DNA from: Blasia pusilla
Taxonomy: Eukaryota; Marchantiophyta; Marchantiopsida; Blasiales
Assembly (NCBI GenBank): GCA_050084515.1
Contig: CM114272.1
Span: 40,610,001-40,674,000, forward strand
Length of the DNA stretch: 64,000 nt
Direction of reading: 5' to 3'
Below the pieces are notes generated by a model. That model did not search any database. It saw only the letters and a list, made by a program, of their open reading frames with translations, and had not been told where the DNA came from. Shown here one piece after another: positions 34,200 through 46,094 of this stretch. Both the position numbers and the translations under genes were made by a program. Each line of letters begins with the position of its first letter. The stretch's first letter is position 1.

Positions 34200-36600
34200 A
34201 ATGTGAGCCACTTGTTGTTCAACTACAAAAAAACAAACACAACCACTTGTTACAAACTATGGAAGCTAAATAGCCATCGTCCGGAAGACAACTATTTAGC
34301 TTACATGGGGTTAGCTCCCCTTCCACATCCACTTAATAGTCCATGCCAACACTACAAATTGTAGGAATTTCTAGATAAGGAAAAGTAGTTGTAGGCGTTG
34401 CTAACATCTTGAAACATCAATACACACTTATAGGGCACTTAAATTGCATATAACACCTCTAGATTAAACCTATTTTCCATGCGGCATGATGAGGCGAAAA
34501 TAGAGAAAATGACTTCGCATGTTAAATAGCAGCCACTACTCGCCTTCTTCTAAACTATGTGGCAAGTGAAGAGGGTCAGCCAAGCAATAGTACTTCCCGT
34601 GGGGCTTGTGTAGAGATGTTAGATCCCATGAGGGCCTCTTAAGAAATTTCTCGCACAATCAACCTATCCCAAATCTCACCTTTCCATGTTCTATGGAAAG
34701 AGTATATGACATGGCTCGAGTCCGATTCAAAATTATATCTGCTGAAATCTAGTTCCAAAAATTGGAATGGATTCAATGGCCATAACTTACTATATAAATC
34801 TTTGAGAGGTTTCATCACTCACTTGTAGGTCACAAACTTTCCATGATAATGCTTCCAACCATAAATTAACTTCACACCAATGTGAAACTCCATCTTTTTA
34901 GAAAGGTACATGGAACTTCTAAAGGAGTGTGTGATATCAATCTTTCAAGGGATCTTCTCTTCACCCATGTTCCATTTTCTTGGATCAAAATTTGAAAGAA
35001 AATGTTCTTGTGGTTGTGATTTGATGTTCTTAAGAGGGTCTTCCTCTGACTCCTTCATGGCTAGTAGTCAAATTTTTCGAATGTCCATTTTTTTTTGTTC
35101 AATAGGCTATTTCTCATGTTAATAAATGATTGGTCCTTCAATGAGTCCAGATATATGAAAAGAAAGGTACACTAGTAGATTCAAAATGATGTGTACCCAT
35201 TCATTTTAGTTTGTAAAAGATCCATTAATTAGAACATGCTTTGCTCGGTGTAATCTTACCTCGTCTTAGAGGAATCACTAGTGTATGGTATTAAGTAGGC
35301 TATTGATATATAGTGGAGTCACATTCAAGCGCTCACCAAAGAACCCATTTGGAGTTAATGATTGGTTTTGCATCTAAATATTCTAATTTCAAATTTTAGA
35401 ATAAATTGCATTCGGTTATATTTTTATAAGAGGAATTTGTTAAAGCTAAATTATCCATTGCAGAAAACCATGTGGTACATCAAGAATTAAACCAATGTTG
35501 AAACTAATTTTTTCAATGCACAACGTTTGAAATTAGAAGTAATGTTTCAATATTGGGGTATCATTCCATTGGCTTTTCATAACTTTGATTGTGGAAACTA
35601 CTTAATCCCTATGATGTTATTCTACTTAAAATGTAGTAAGTGTGATCCTTGGCATGCTTTTGACTAAGGTGCCTAGAAATTTTACCCGACCCAACTTCTG
35701 GTGTAGATTAAGTACCCTAGGTTTGTTTTGAAGTAGTAAAATTGGGGCATCTCATACTAGTGGTTGCCCATATGGTTGTATGAAGATATAATGGATTTTA
35801 TAGATTCTTCCAAGATGCGCATTGCCCCCACTTGCTTGAATCTCATACGTCCATCCTCATATCTATATTATTATTGGAGAGTGCCTTCTTGATTTGCTAA
35901 CACCTCTCTGCTTGACATGTGATAATCAAGTAGCAAGAAAATATTTCTCTTCAACGGATGGCAAAACAAAAATTTTCTTCTCTCGTGCATGGCATGGGCT
36001 ACCCACTAGTATATTTTTATTAAGACGCGCATTCTTAATTGTTCACCTCCATTATTGAGCACATGGTAGAAGAAACTGTATGTCAAAGGATATGTGAAGA
36101 AACTTTTAAGATGTACGGCAATAGTGCCATTGGAAAAATGTCCAAAACTTGCATTATGTGATGTTTTGTAAGACTCCCTATTAAACTCCGATACTTCACC
36201 AAATTGTATGCTTTGGATGGTGCAAACAAAGAATCTCTTTTCATGTGAGTTTAGTACTGGATCAAGGTCATGATCACAGTGAAAGTGTAGAGCAGGACTC
36301 GTAGAACATTTGGTAGAAAGTTGATGGGTAAATGCCTTCCATTCTTGCTAATTATTGCTTGAACTTGATACACGATTTCTTTTAACAACAGCTGTTGCAA
36401 ACCTCGACTTTCGTAAATGACCCGCATTACCTTGATTTGCCAGGTGTTAGTTTCATAGACGAGCAGTTTGGAGGGGTGTAATTATAACCTCCTCACTCCA
36501 CTGGTACGTATGGTCATGCAAAGCCCGAGTTCTCACTTCATCAGCAACTCCTTACTGAGGCAAACTACTTGACTTTGGAAAGCTGAACCCACCATTGAAG
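34200..36600. other. AT-rich spacer; no gene seen
   Basis: Only short frames without family signatures were found on either strand. Confidence 0.55.
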
Positions 36601-37427
36601 ACAAGAACTCCCATCGTTTGCCTAGTTGATGGTAATTCATATCGTTGATGACGAGAAAATGAGCTTCCTAGACATTCCCACAAATTGAAGGAACATCTTG
36701 GTGCAGTTAGGATAGATGATCATGAAGTGATGAAACAGGATTGTTCCATCTCTCTCCAAGGCAAGCCCCAATAAGCCGAGTCCCAATGTACTACCTTTGA
36801 GGAGAACAATTTGCTGCATGAGTCATACAGGAGAAAGAGTTTTTCTCATTCATATCTTATTTACAGTAAAACAAGCTGCTTGCACTCAGCACACCTGAAT
36901 GTCATCGCGCTGCAACAATGACAACCTCAATGCTCCTTTGGATAACTGCCAGGCCATTTGGTGCCCTTTCTTCATTACCTCCTTGTTATCCTGCATTTAC
37001 AGTGGCGATGCAGTCTCGAAGTGGTCAATTTTCTCAGTAGTTCAACCTAATCCCTTCACAACTATCTATTTCCCTGTGTTTCAACGTAATCTCATCACTT
37101 CTTCACATCACTTGGCCTCAGTATCACCTCACAGAGAATTCTTTGGGCGCACACACTTCTTGCATGCCATCCACCCACAGGTCGTGACTCACTGAATCTT
37201 TGTCTCTCTACCAAAAATTTATTTTAGCTGTAGCCAGGAAACATGGATTGCTGTCAGTTACTATGCCTACTTTAAATGATCACATTAAGTTCTACCACAC
37301 AGATATTTATCTGTGCACCTACCTCATCTCTATCTCGAAATCAACTTAGGTGTACAACCTTTCACAGCTAAAAATTTCAGTTGATGTAGATTCCATTTAC
37401 TTTCTCACATGGCCATGATACATGTTC

Positions 37428-37981
37428 TCACGAACTTTGTACATGCCAGCAGAATGGACTTTTGAGTTCAATACAGGGCAACTGCGACAAATGTGCTGGA
37501 AATTTGTGCTCCTGAAGATCTGCACTTTCTGTTGGTAGCCTCTTGAAAGAAGGTGGTGAATGTTGCTCAAATATGTACTTCAGAAGCTCCTCCAGCACAG
37601 CAACGTGTATCACAGGTGTACATGGCAAGCTCCGTGTATCAACATCATCACTCACCTTTTACTTTCTAGAGGACCTTTATGCAAGTCCTGATCACCAAGT
37701 CGGCATTCTTTTTTAAGGATTCTTGAAGATTGTTCAGTCTGCACCTCGATCAACAAGAAGCCAATTCCATAGAGCTCAGCAATGGCTGCTAGAACAGACC
37801 TCACAGTAGGAAACAGCATGTACTGTGGGAATCCTAGGTTCTTGGCCGTTCTTTCCTCCAGCAATGAGTTGCTCCACTGAATGCAAGTTGATATATGGGT
37901 GGTTTCTATGGATTCAGAATATGTGAATACAAAGCATAGATTTGGTGAAGTTGACATGAGTTTCAAGTGCCCTCCAGACAA
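37428..37981 (-). other. Unrecognised minus-strand coding-like stretch
   Basis: Two adjacent frames (37652-37981 with ELYGIGFLLIEVQTEQSSR; 37428-37655) look protein-like. I do not recognise them. A further short frame lies at 36637-36819. They might be exons of one gene or decayed remnants. Nothing in the neighbouring sequence decides. Confidence 0.25.
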
Positions 37982-39640
37982 ATGTGTGATTTGAGTAGAA
38001 TGAATTCAATGTGCAAGCATGACTCAGGAACGCACATGAAAGTGGATGACTCAACCAAATGAAAAGGACACGGATAGTTACTACATTACCAACTAAACGT
38101 ATTTATCATGCAATACAGTAAGTAGTAGGGAAGGGAAGTCAACCACATTGAAGAGCCACAGATGGACGGAAGTGACGCTACATATCGAGTTTGATATACA
38201 AGCTTGTAAACCGGATACTGGCAATGTCTGAATTGGTTGGTTGGTTGCAAAGATGTTCAGCAGAAAAACATGAGGAATCAGACAGAATTAGGTTCACGCG
38301 AGTCTAAGTGAAGTTATGTACATGTGATAAGAAGAATATAGATCTTAGAGATGACAATTGAATAGATTGTTGGTTATTGAAGTATTCCTGCCCAAGGTTT
38401 GTCCACAAACTCCTCCAAATATTTTGTTGAGCCATTCAGCCAGGTCATCACAGGTAGAGGAGGTCGATTTGTGATAGATACTGATGGAGATCCTATGGAG
38501 AGATCAGGAGCTACTTAGTTGTGGAAGATAGAAATTCCCTTGTGATTGAAGAGTCAAAGAAGCTTGGAAACAATGAACTTCTGCACAAAAAGTGCGACTC
38601 AACTGTGAAGTTTCTCCACACGAGTTGATATGGAGAGACATAGCTCATCTTTTCAAACTAAGGAGCAGCTAAACCCAAAAAATCTAGTGCATTTGGCTTC
38701 TAGATGTACTTGATCTTTTAACGCTTTTGATGGTGTTCAAACTCAGCAGAAGCTGAGCAAAACGACTTGATTCATGTAGCTATGTGACCGGACCTCATCA
38801 TCTTCTGGAGCTCCTACATTAGTTCAAACTCACCAACAGCTCTGGGGTGTGGCGGACTTGATCAAGAGTCAAGCACCTAAAGGTGTTCCTCAGCCACCAA
38901 GCGAAGTTCCAAACCCTAAGCTTTAAAACACATCCTAGAGAGTTCTCCCTTCGAACTTTGAACAGTTTTCTACTTCATGAAGGTAAGAATCGAAGCTAGA
39001 TTCAGTGAACACCAACCATAGTTATTAGCTTTCCTACAAACTGATTAAGTTAGTCAGGTTTACCTGACCCCAGGCAGGATTCCACGCTGGTATGTGTCCA
39101 AATTGAAGTTCTACTACGTTGCTAATGAAGATGTGCATGTTGACATTGGAACTTTCCTCCCCCTTCCGGAGTCTCTTTGAGAAACAACAAACATCAGGCA
39201 CAAAAGATCTTTCAAAATAAGCAAGTTAGCATGCGATCAGTTACGTCCCTGTAGAATCGCCCAAGGCCAAATGGCAGTAAGGGTCGTTGATCAATAATTC
39301 AATGATCCCACAATTTCCCAACGAGAGTCAGCCTGACAGTTCAGTAGAACTACTGCGGCTTCATCACCAAGTTCAAACTTCATAAAATGAACGCCAAAGC
39401 TATGTAACCCGCTGTCTCACGCGCACACCTAACCTATTTGAGATTTGACGTCTCCGGATGCAATCCCAATGGAGTTGAATTCGAAGACGACTCAAAGAAG
39501 GACTCACCAGTTCAAAACGCCTTTGAGCTTATGCACAGACAATAATCAAGTCCACTAGAACGGGGATCACTTACTTTCTTATCAAGCCAACCTAGTCCTT
39601 ATTGCTTTGAGTAGCTGATTATTGATGATTTGCTGAAAGA
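37982..39640. other. Spacer downstream of OSCP; no gene seen
   Basis: No conserved block was recognised. The right end should contain the OSCP 3' UTR, since OSCP is on the minus strand. Confidence 0.5.
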
Positions 39641-39741
39641 AACCATTGGGACGACTTGACATTCGGACCCTTTATAGCAACGACCCAGTTTTGGATTATT
39701 CCAGCCAGATCGTTAGGTCAAAAGGTACGGCGATTCGTCAT

Positions 39742-40446
39742 CTACAAATTCTCTGCGAGAACTTTCTCCATGTTTTTGATCTGCGTGTCGATAGAGAGAT
39801 CAATGTGCTTGTCCATGATATCCACCACTATGCCTCCGATAATACTCCTGTCCACCTTCTGCTCCACTTTCAAGACCTGACCAGGCTTCAAGTGGCCCTT
39901 CAATGCATTCTTGATGCCGTCAAGTTCCTCCGGAGTGAGCTCAAGAGCGGCAGTGACAGTAGCCTTCACCTCTCCCCTATGCGCGATGCAAAGCTCAGAG
40001 TACGCATTCGAAATCTTGAAAATCTCCTTCAGCCTTCCATTCTCCGCAAGCACGCATAGAAAATTCTTCGTGATATCCGAATAGCTCGACTCCTTCCCGA
40101 ACAGATCTTCAATAGCTCTCATCCGCACATCCTTAGGCACCGATGGGTCCTTCAAAAACTCCCCAAACACGGGATTCTCCTGCGCCGCACCGATTATGTT
40201 CTTCAATTCTTCCTCCACCGGCTCCAGCGACCTCCCCCTTACTGCAGTCACATACAGCGCAGACGCGTACTTCCCCGTCACTCCATACATCGGAATCGGC
40301 ACGGCCACATCTTCCGCTTTCACTTGCGCCTTGCCGGCCAACCCCCTCACGTTCTGAGGAGCAGCAGCAGCAGCAGCAGCAGCGCCAGCGCCAGATCTGG
40401 CTCTGGACACAACTGCAGCGATTCCTCGTGCCCCTGTCCTCAACAT
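39742..40446 (-). CDS. Mitochondrial ATP synthase subunit O / OSCP (F1Fo delta family), intronless
   Basis: One uninterrupted frame of 234 codons ends in a TAG at 39742-39744. The N-terminus (MLRTGARGIAAVVSRARSG) is rich in Arg and Ala and lacks acids, fitting a mitochondrial presequence. A poly-Ala run encoded by GCN repeats follows (about residues 22-29). The mature part has the OSCP blocks PIPMYGVTGKYASALY, FLCVLAENGRLKEI, AHRGEVKATVTAALELTPEE and DRSIIGGIVVDIMDKHIDLS. Length and order match plant OSCP, which joins the F1 head to the peripheral stalk of the ATP synthase in the inner membrane. The plastid delta subunit is related, but the presequence and DKHIDLS ending favour OSCP. There is no lesion. 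The absence of introns is notable next to the two intron-bearing genes. Confidence 0.95.
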   Translation of the reverse strand: MLRTGARGIAAVVSRARSGAGAAAAAAAAPQNVRGLAGKAQVKAEDVAVPIPMYGVTGKYASALYVTAVRGRSLEPVEEELKNIIGAAQENPVFGEFLKDPSVPKDVRMRAIEDLFGKESSYSDITKNFLCVLAENGRLKEIFKISNAYSELCIAHRGEVKATVTAALELTPEELDGIKNALKGHLKPGQVLKVEQKVDRSIIGGIVVDIMDKHIDLSIDTQIKNMEKVLAENL

Positions 40447-40789
40447 TTTGCTGTGTTTCTCTTCGTTTCTTCGCGTCTTACTTCTCGTCCGCCTCTACTT
40501 CTAAACGGATTCGACTCCACTCCACTCACTCACTCTCGACGACGAGGAGCCAACTTCACCTAATCCGCGACCAAAATTCAACAAATCTTCGGCTGTTCCC
40601 ACGCATTTAATCACAGGAACTCCAATTTCTCGCGTCATGCGCGTTTCTATGGATGAAAATTATGGACGGCAAAGACTAGATATGCAATTCTATGGGGCGG
40701 ATCAAAGCACCCTTACGGATAGTTTTATGGAGATTTGGACGGTTGGAGAGAAACGATGGTAATGTATGACACATCTATAATTTATGGAA

Positions 40790-40830
40790 TGTATGTGTCG
40801 CTATGTGCTTCCCACATAGCGACACATACA
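40790..40830. repeat. Perfect 18 bp inverted repeat with 5 nt loop
   Basis: TGTATGTGTCGCTATGTG (40790-40807) and its exact reverse complement (40813-40830) surround CTTCC. It abuts the first unit of the 184 bp direct repeat upstream of OSCP. Confidence 0.92.
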
Positions 40831-41260
40831 TAGCGTGACGCGTATCACCCAATGTCCGGGGAGAACCGGGGTTACGTGTTGACCTAGCCGGAAGAAATTT
40901 AAAATTTCCGATTCACTTTGCAAATCAACGGCCAAAAAGGGGAAAAATACATGATTCTCCTTTGTATTTGTATCTCTTTAACCGGCCGGATTCAAGAAAA
41001 TATCAAAATTTACCGTTTTCGTAAGTAGATAACAGAAATGTACCGGTTCTCGCCAGAAAACTACCCGGACCCTGGTATAGCGTGACGCGTATCACCCAAT
41101 GTCCGGGGAGAACCGGGGTTACGTGTTGACCTAGCCGGAAGAAATTTAAAATTTCCGATTCACTTTGCAAATCAACGGCCAAAAACCGGAAAAATACAAG
41201 ATTCTCCTTTGTATTTGTATCTCTTTAACCGCCGGATTCAAGAAAATATCAAAATTTACC
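40831..41260. repeat. 184 bp direct duplication upstream of OSCP
   Basis: 40831-41014 and 41078-41260 are near identical from TAGCGTGACGCGTATCACCC to ATCAAAATTTACC, with three or four differences and a 63 bp spacer. The block lies about 390-810 bp upstream of the OSCP ATG. High identity means a recent event. It may alter the OSCP promoter region, but that is inference. Confidence 0.9.
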
Positions 41261-41712
41261 CAATGTAGAAAGAACGGTTCGCTTGAGAAAACTTTCTGTA
41301 TCAGTTGAAATTAATACCGTATACATTTCGAACGCGTATAGGCACGGCCCCTCACGGGTATTAATTAATAAATAATAATAATGAAATTTTATATGATTTG
41401 AAATTTTCCATGACTAGGGCGGCTCAAAGCTTGGTTGTAGGAACTCAACAAGGCACATCCTATATAGTAAAGAATTCAGGTTTGTTAGAGCTATGAGGTC
41501 ATTTTGACAAATAATCGCTTAAGTAGCCCCATGGGAACTATTATTGCTCCATTAGCCACCGGGCTTGCCACATCAATAATTCATTCAATTGCCTTAAGTG
41601 TTCTTGTATTTTTCCCTTGTATCGCCAAGGTGGTACTCATACAAGAACATTGCGCTTTTCATAGGAGGCATCACTAGGCGGAGGATCTACATTTTGTAGG
41701 CGGCTTGACTAT

Positions 41713-42069
41713 GTGGAGGATCTGCCACATTGCAAATTCCTCTCTAGCACATTTGAGAGCTACTATTGGGCGACGATGGATGCAGATGGGAATCTTGATA
41801 ACATTGAAGGTGTTGAAGGCTCATCCACATCGAGTAAGTTTGGCTATGAAGACATATTTGGCAACCTAAGAAAAAATCCGTTTACCGTGGAGGAGCCTAA
41901 CACCATTGGCCGAGGATGTGGGGATGAGGAAATTGGCAGAACTTATATCCCACCTGCATTCACTACCACAACCAAGGATGCATTTGAGAAGTGGAAGGCA
42001 TCAGCTTTCAAGAAGCAATTTACTCTGCAAGGTTATACGTTGGAGGAAGGTAGGTTGCTGCTAAAGTAG
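41713..42069 (+). other. Unrecognised 118-codon reading frame
   Basis: An intact acidic/Gly-containing frame includes FGYEDIFGNLRKNPFTVEEP and ends YTLEEGRLLLK. No family was recognised. Its closeness to the FLYWCH-like remnant downstream suggests it may belong to the same decayed transposon. Confidence 0.25.
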
Positions 42070-42540
42070 GCGTCAATGATGTTGAATGGCTATTGGTAAA
42101 ACAAAAGGTAGAGTGGTTTGGGCCGCTATACTTAGGCGGTCAATATTGACGTGAGGCCAGCGGATAATTTAGGGGCTTAATTTTGTACTCTTTGGCAGCT
42201 ATGTGAAAAAAAAAATCTATTTGCTCAAACAGTTGTTGAGTGGGTGCGACTGCTGCCTTAGGAAATTATTTCTCATAAATGTAGCGCGAACGAGGTGACA
42301 GCTATTTCGAACTTTTTGTAGAGTACATATGGCCGCTAGTGTAAGTTCAATGACTATTATAGGTAGTGGGGCAAGCAAACAATTTGGCGGCTGTGGAGGA
42401 TGGAGGATGTGGCTATTTCGAGAAGTTGCTCAAGTGTGAATGTCAATGTGTTTGACTCCATAGTGCAAAAGCAAGCTATTCTCATTCAAATAAAGCAAGT
42501 GTTCAAAACCTTTTATAACTTCAAATTTGGGTAAGATTGT

Positions 42541-42960
42541 TGGTGTGCCCTGAACTCCAAAGCTAAACGATGCACGAGGACTAACAAACATTTTTGGTTG
42601 CGAACTTGTCGTTATGGAGCGAAGATTTGCGGGAAAGGTGTGAAAGACAAAATCTTTGAAGATGAGGAAGTTTTTTAGTGGACGTTGGGGGCAAACCCAC
42701 ACAATCATCGCCATTTTGAGTCATCGCCGTGGAAAAGCATAATGAAGGTTACAAAAACAAGGGAGCAAAGAGGAAGAACATCTTTAATGAAAGAGTGAAG
42801 CATATCCAAATGGCCCATGTTTGGCATGCATCTGAAGATACACATGACCCTCGAGTACCAAGTGTTTTCTAAGGAATTTTGGCACCATCGCGTCCACAAC
42901 ATACCAGAACGCCCAGTCAACCAGTCTTCAAGATAGTTAGGCCACTAAAGCTTTGGGCGG
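42541..42960 (+). pseudogene. FLYWCH/MULE-type zinc-finger remnant
   Basis: In one plus frame with stops the translation gives HFWLRTCRYGAKICGKG, then after about 25 residues GANPHNHRHF. The pattern W-x-x-x-C-...-C-x-G...HNH resembles FLYWCH fingers and the N-terminal domains of Mutator-like transposases. No transposase core was seen. The assignment rests on this spacing alone. Confidence 0.35.
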
Positions 42961-44390
42961 AAATTCGCAGCCAACGAGGACCTCACTTTGGAAAGCCCTA
43001 AAATACCTACTAACCCAATGGCACTTGTAAGTTGTGCATAGGTCGTGGAAAATGGTTTTAGTCTGTCAAACTGTAGCCTCCGTGTATCATCTTGTCACGA
43101 AGCAATATATGAAGGTTTGCTTGGGGAGCCGCTTATTCGTCGAGGCGCCATTAGCAGTTTAAATCATCTAATGGACATAGGATTTTGAGGAAGACGAATG
43201 CCAACTCCAACTTCTCCTCAATTGAAAGGAGAAAATGACAAATGAATCATTCAAAAGTGTGAGAAACAAATGTTGGAAAACTTATGAAGGGACCAAATTG
43301 TATTAGAGTATAAGGGAAATGGCTAGATAAATATGAGGGGAAGAGGAAAAAAATTTGTTAGCTATGAGGGGATGAGAATACTATCTAGAGAGGGCATCAA
43401 AATACACAAAATATTTAATTCTAATTGACTTAAACAAACAATTGTAAAAATACCATAACACGAAAAAAGCGAGGAAAAAACAAGGAACCATTTTTTTTCA
43501 TATAAACAAGTTGTCCTGAACTTGCAGAAGTACATTATAGGAATACATAGTAAAGTTTATAATTAGAGAATTGTTCAAAAAACCTTATCCCTAATGATAT
43601 GGCTTATTTTTGGGACATGTTTGTAATACAAATCATTCATAGATATGCAAAATTCTCCCTCTTTTGGCTAATTATTCTAGCAAAATCATGCTCTCGTGGC
43701 TATTTTGGCAAAATCATGCTATAGGTTGCATAATTGAATGTAGACGCTTCTAGCAGAGTAAAAAGATTGCATAATCAAATGTTGTAAAAAAATTGCATAA
43801 TCAAATGTTGTAAAAGAATTGCATAATCAAATGTAGTAAAAATATTGCATAATCGAATGTAGACGCTTCTATAAGAGTACATTATCTCGATGGTGTGGCT
43901 ATTAGATGCTCCTCACATTACGGCTATTATGGTGACGAGCTCGTGGCAATTAGACGCTCGCCTCATTGCCGCTACTATGGTAACAACGGTGTGGTAACCA
44001 TAACGTCTATTATGCTCGCCACAAGTATCCATGGCAAAGAGAGAATTCCTTACTTGTCTCGATAACAATTTCTTATGTCAATGCAATGATGTTTGTAACT
44101 CTAATATTGCATCTATACATTTTTTATGTTCTGGATAAAAATTGTTCATGTGTTGCTTCTATTCTCGAATTAGTCTTGTAGGCGGAGATGGACATTAGGT
44201 AAATTCTGATACATTTTTCTGAATTGAGTCCTTAGGATGATCACTCAATATGCGTGTTTGGCTACTATTTTGGTTTGAGGTCACCAATATCCATGAAATA
44301 CACTACTAGAGTATATACACACTCAATTAGCGTTTGCACGGGTTTTCTACTATGTGTTCCAAGTAGGCAATGGTAAATGGAATTCTACTT
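42961..44390. other. Spacer; no gene seen apart from a short tandem repeat
   Basis: AT-rich, no family signature on either strand. 43880-44020 contains loosely repeated GGCTATTA/GACGCTC phrases. Confidence 0.5.
43766..43869. repeat. 26 bp tandem repeat, four copies
   Basis: ATTGCATAATCAAATGTTGT-type units start at 43766, 43792, 43818 and 43844. The array is bracketed by a TGTAGACGCTTCTA block at about 43739 and 43858. Confidence 0.88.
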
Positions 44391-44429
44391 ACTTACAGGC
44401 CTCATATACTCGTCAAATAGTTGACAATA

Positions 44430-45030
44430 ACAATGGCTCTCTCCCATAGAGCAAGAAATACGGTGAAAATGATGCCAAAGATGTCTGCCAACGAAAGGGA
44501 TAATCCATCGCCAACCATGGCAACTGTAGGTCCCAATCTCCTAAGTTTCCCCTCTGTAGTCCATACTTGCACAATCATCTTTTCATCGTTTCACAACTCT
44601 CTCTGCCAAACCATCTCCCTTTGGATGATCTCAATAAGTCATACAATGATCTATTAGCATCTTGTCACACAAGGCCTAAAAGTCATCCGTAAACGTAGTA
44701 CCCTCATTTGTCAACACCTCGACTAGTGCGCCGGAATGACTAATCACTTGATCAAGAAATGCATGAGCCACTTCCTTACTTGACCTCTCCGGAAATGCAA
44801 ACAACTGAATCCACTTGTAGAAGTGCTCCACCATGTACCGACTATGGTGTCCCGTCAATGGTAAAGACCTTGCATCATCCGCACTCGTTCATCCTCCCAA
44901 ACTCGAAGCATATGCGTCCCCTCCTACTTGAACCTTCTGGCTCCCTGTAGGACTCGATCTCACTCGCTAGCACCCACCGTGCTCGCTAAGACACCATTGC
45001 ATAGGTACTCCACGACCATCTCATTATCAT
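44430..45030 (-). pseudogene. Integrase remnant of gypsy copy 2
   Basis: 44676-44858 reads VEHFYKWIQLFAF, HAFLDQVISHSGA and VLTNEGTTF, matching the copy 1 core. The second catalytic Asp (LTDQGTEF in copy 1) is Asn here. Part of the zinc domain lies at 44880-45030. Confidence 0.75.
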
Positions 45031-45329
45031 GGATATCTGGAGTCCCGATCATCTCCTCACTATCATCCGGATCTGAGGATCCACCATCTAACCTCATGCC
45101 TTTGCAATACCACTAAAGCCCTAGCCTTCACGCACCAACGGTAGTAAATCGCCAATCCCATGAAAGCTCAAACTTGACTCTCATCTGTAGGGCGGGGAAT
45201 GCGTGTTATGGCTTCCTCCTTCATCCGTTGAACTCCAATACCCCCTAGATAAATGAGATGTCCAAGGTACTCTGTCTAGTCATGAAAGAACTTGCACTTG
45301 CCTCGATGTAACTTCAGCCCATGTAACTA

Positions 45330-45900
45330 CAATCGTTGAAACAACTCCTCCAGATATCTCTCATACTCCTCAACCGTGGCACTAAAGACAATAATATCAT
45401 CAATGTAACATCTTGCACAATCCAAACCAGCCAAAATCCTATCAATAACTCGTTGAAAACCTACAAGGGCGTTCTTCAACCTAAGAATCGCGACTAGTAC
45501 AAAAATCTTTCTCGGAAGGATCTATCCCCCAAAATGTTATCTTCTCCCTATCCTCCACCCGGATGGGCAACTGATGATAGCTAGCATGGAGATCCAAACA
45601 ATGCATGCCCCATTGCATCAAAGATCTCCTCGGAAGTAGGCGTAGCATAGCGATCAACCTTCGTATGCCGATTGATAGGATGTTAATCCCCACACATCCA
45701 TCTATCGGTCCACTAGCCATGCATATCCTTCTTTGTTGGCATAACTATGGAAGATGCATGCTCTCCAAGCGATCTCTCCACCAATCTAGCGTCAATGAAG
45801 TCTCGATTCCTACTCTCAATCAAGGCTCGCTCAATGTCAGAATGTAGGGTTGTCGGAAGATAGAAGTATCATTATCCAACTCGATTCAATTACCTTGACC
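45330..45900 (-). pseudogene. Reverse transcriptase remnant of gypsy copy 2
   Basis: Blocks ASYHQLPIRVEDREKITFWG and a YIDD box (45396-45407, intact) are visible on the minus strand in different frames. It is broken by frameshifts. Confidence 0.75.
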
Positions 45901-46094
45901 CTTCAACGTACCCAAGTCATGCATAATCTTATGACCTCTAGAGAAGAGGAGGGTGGTGGTTGCTAACTAGCAACCTCTGGAGCAACAACATGCTCTCCCA
46001 ACTCAAACTTTGATTCTGTGGGGACTCCACTATGTCTTGCATCAGCGAAATGAATTCCCATCTTTTTGTGCTCTTGTGACATATCCCATGAAGT

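Noticed and set aside
40143-40610. Plus-strand frame with poly-Gln
   Set aside because: Antisense of the OSCP presequence and 5' leader. The poly-Gln is the reverse reading of the poly-Ala codons.
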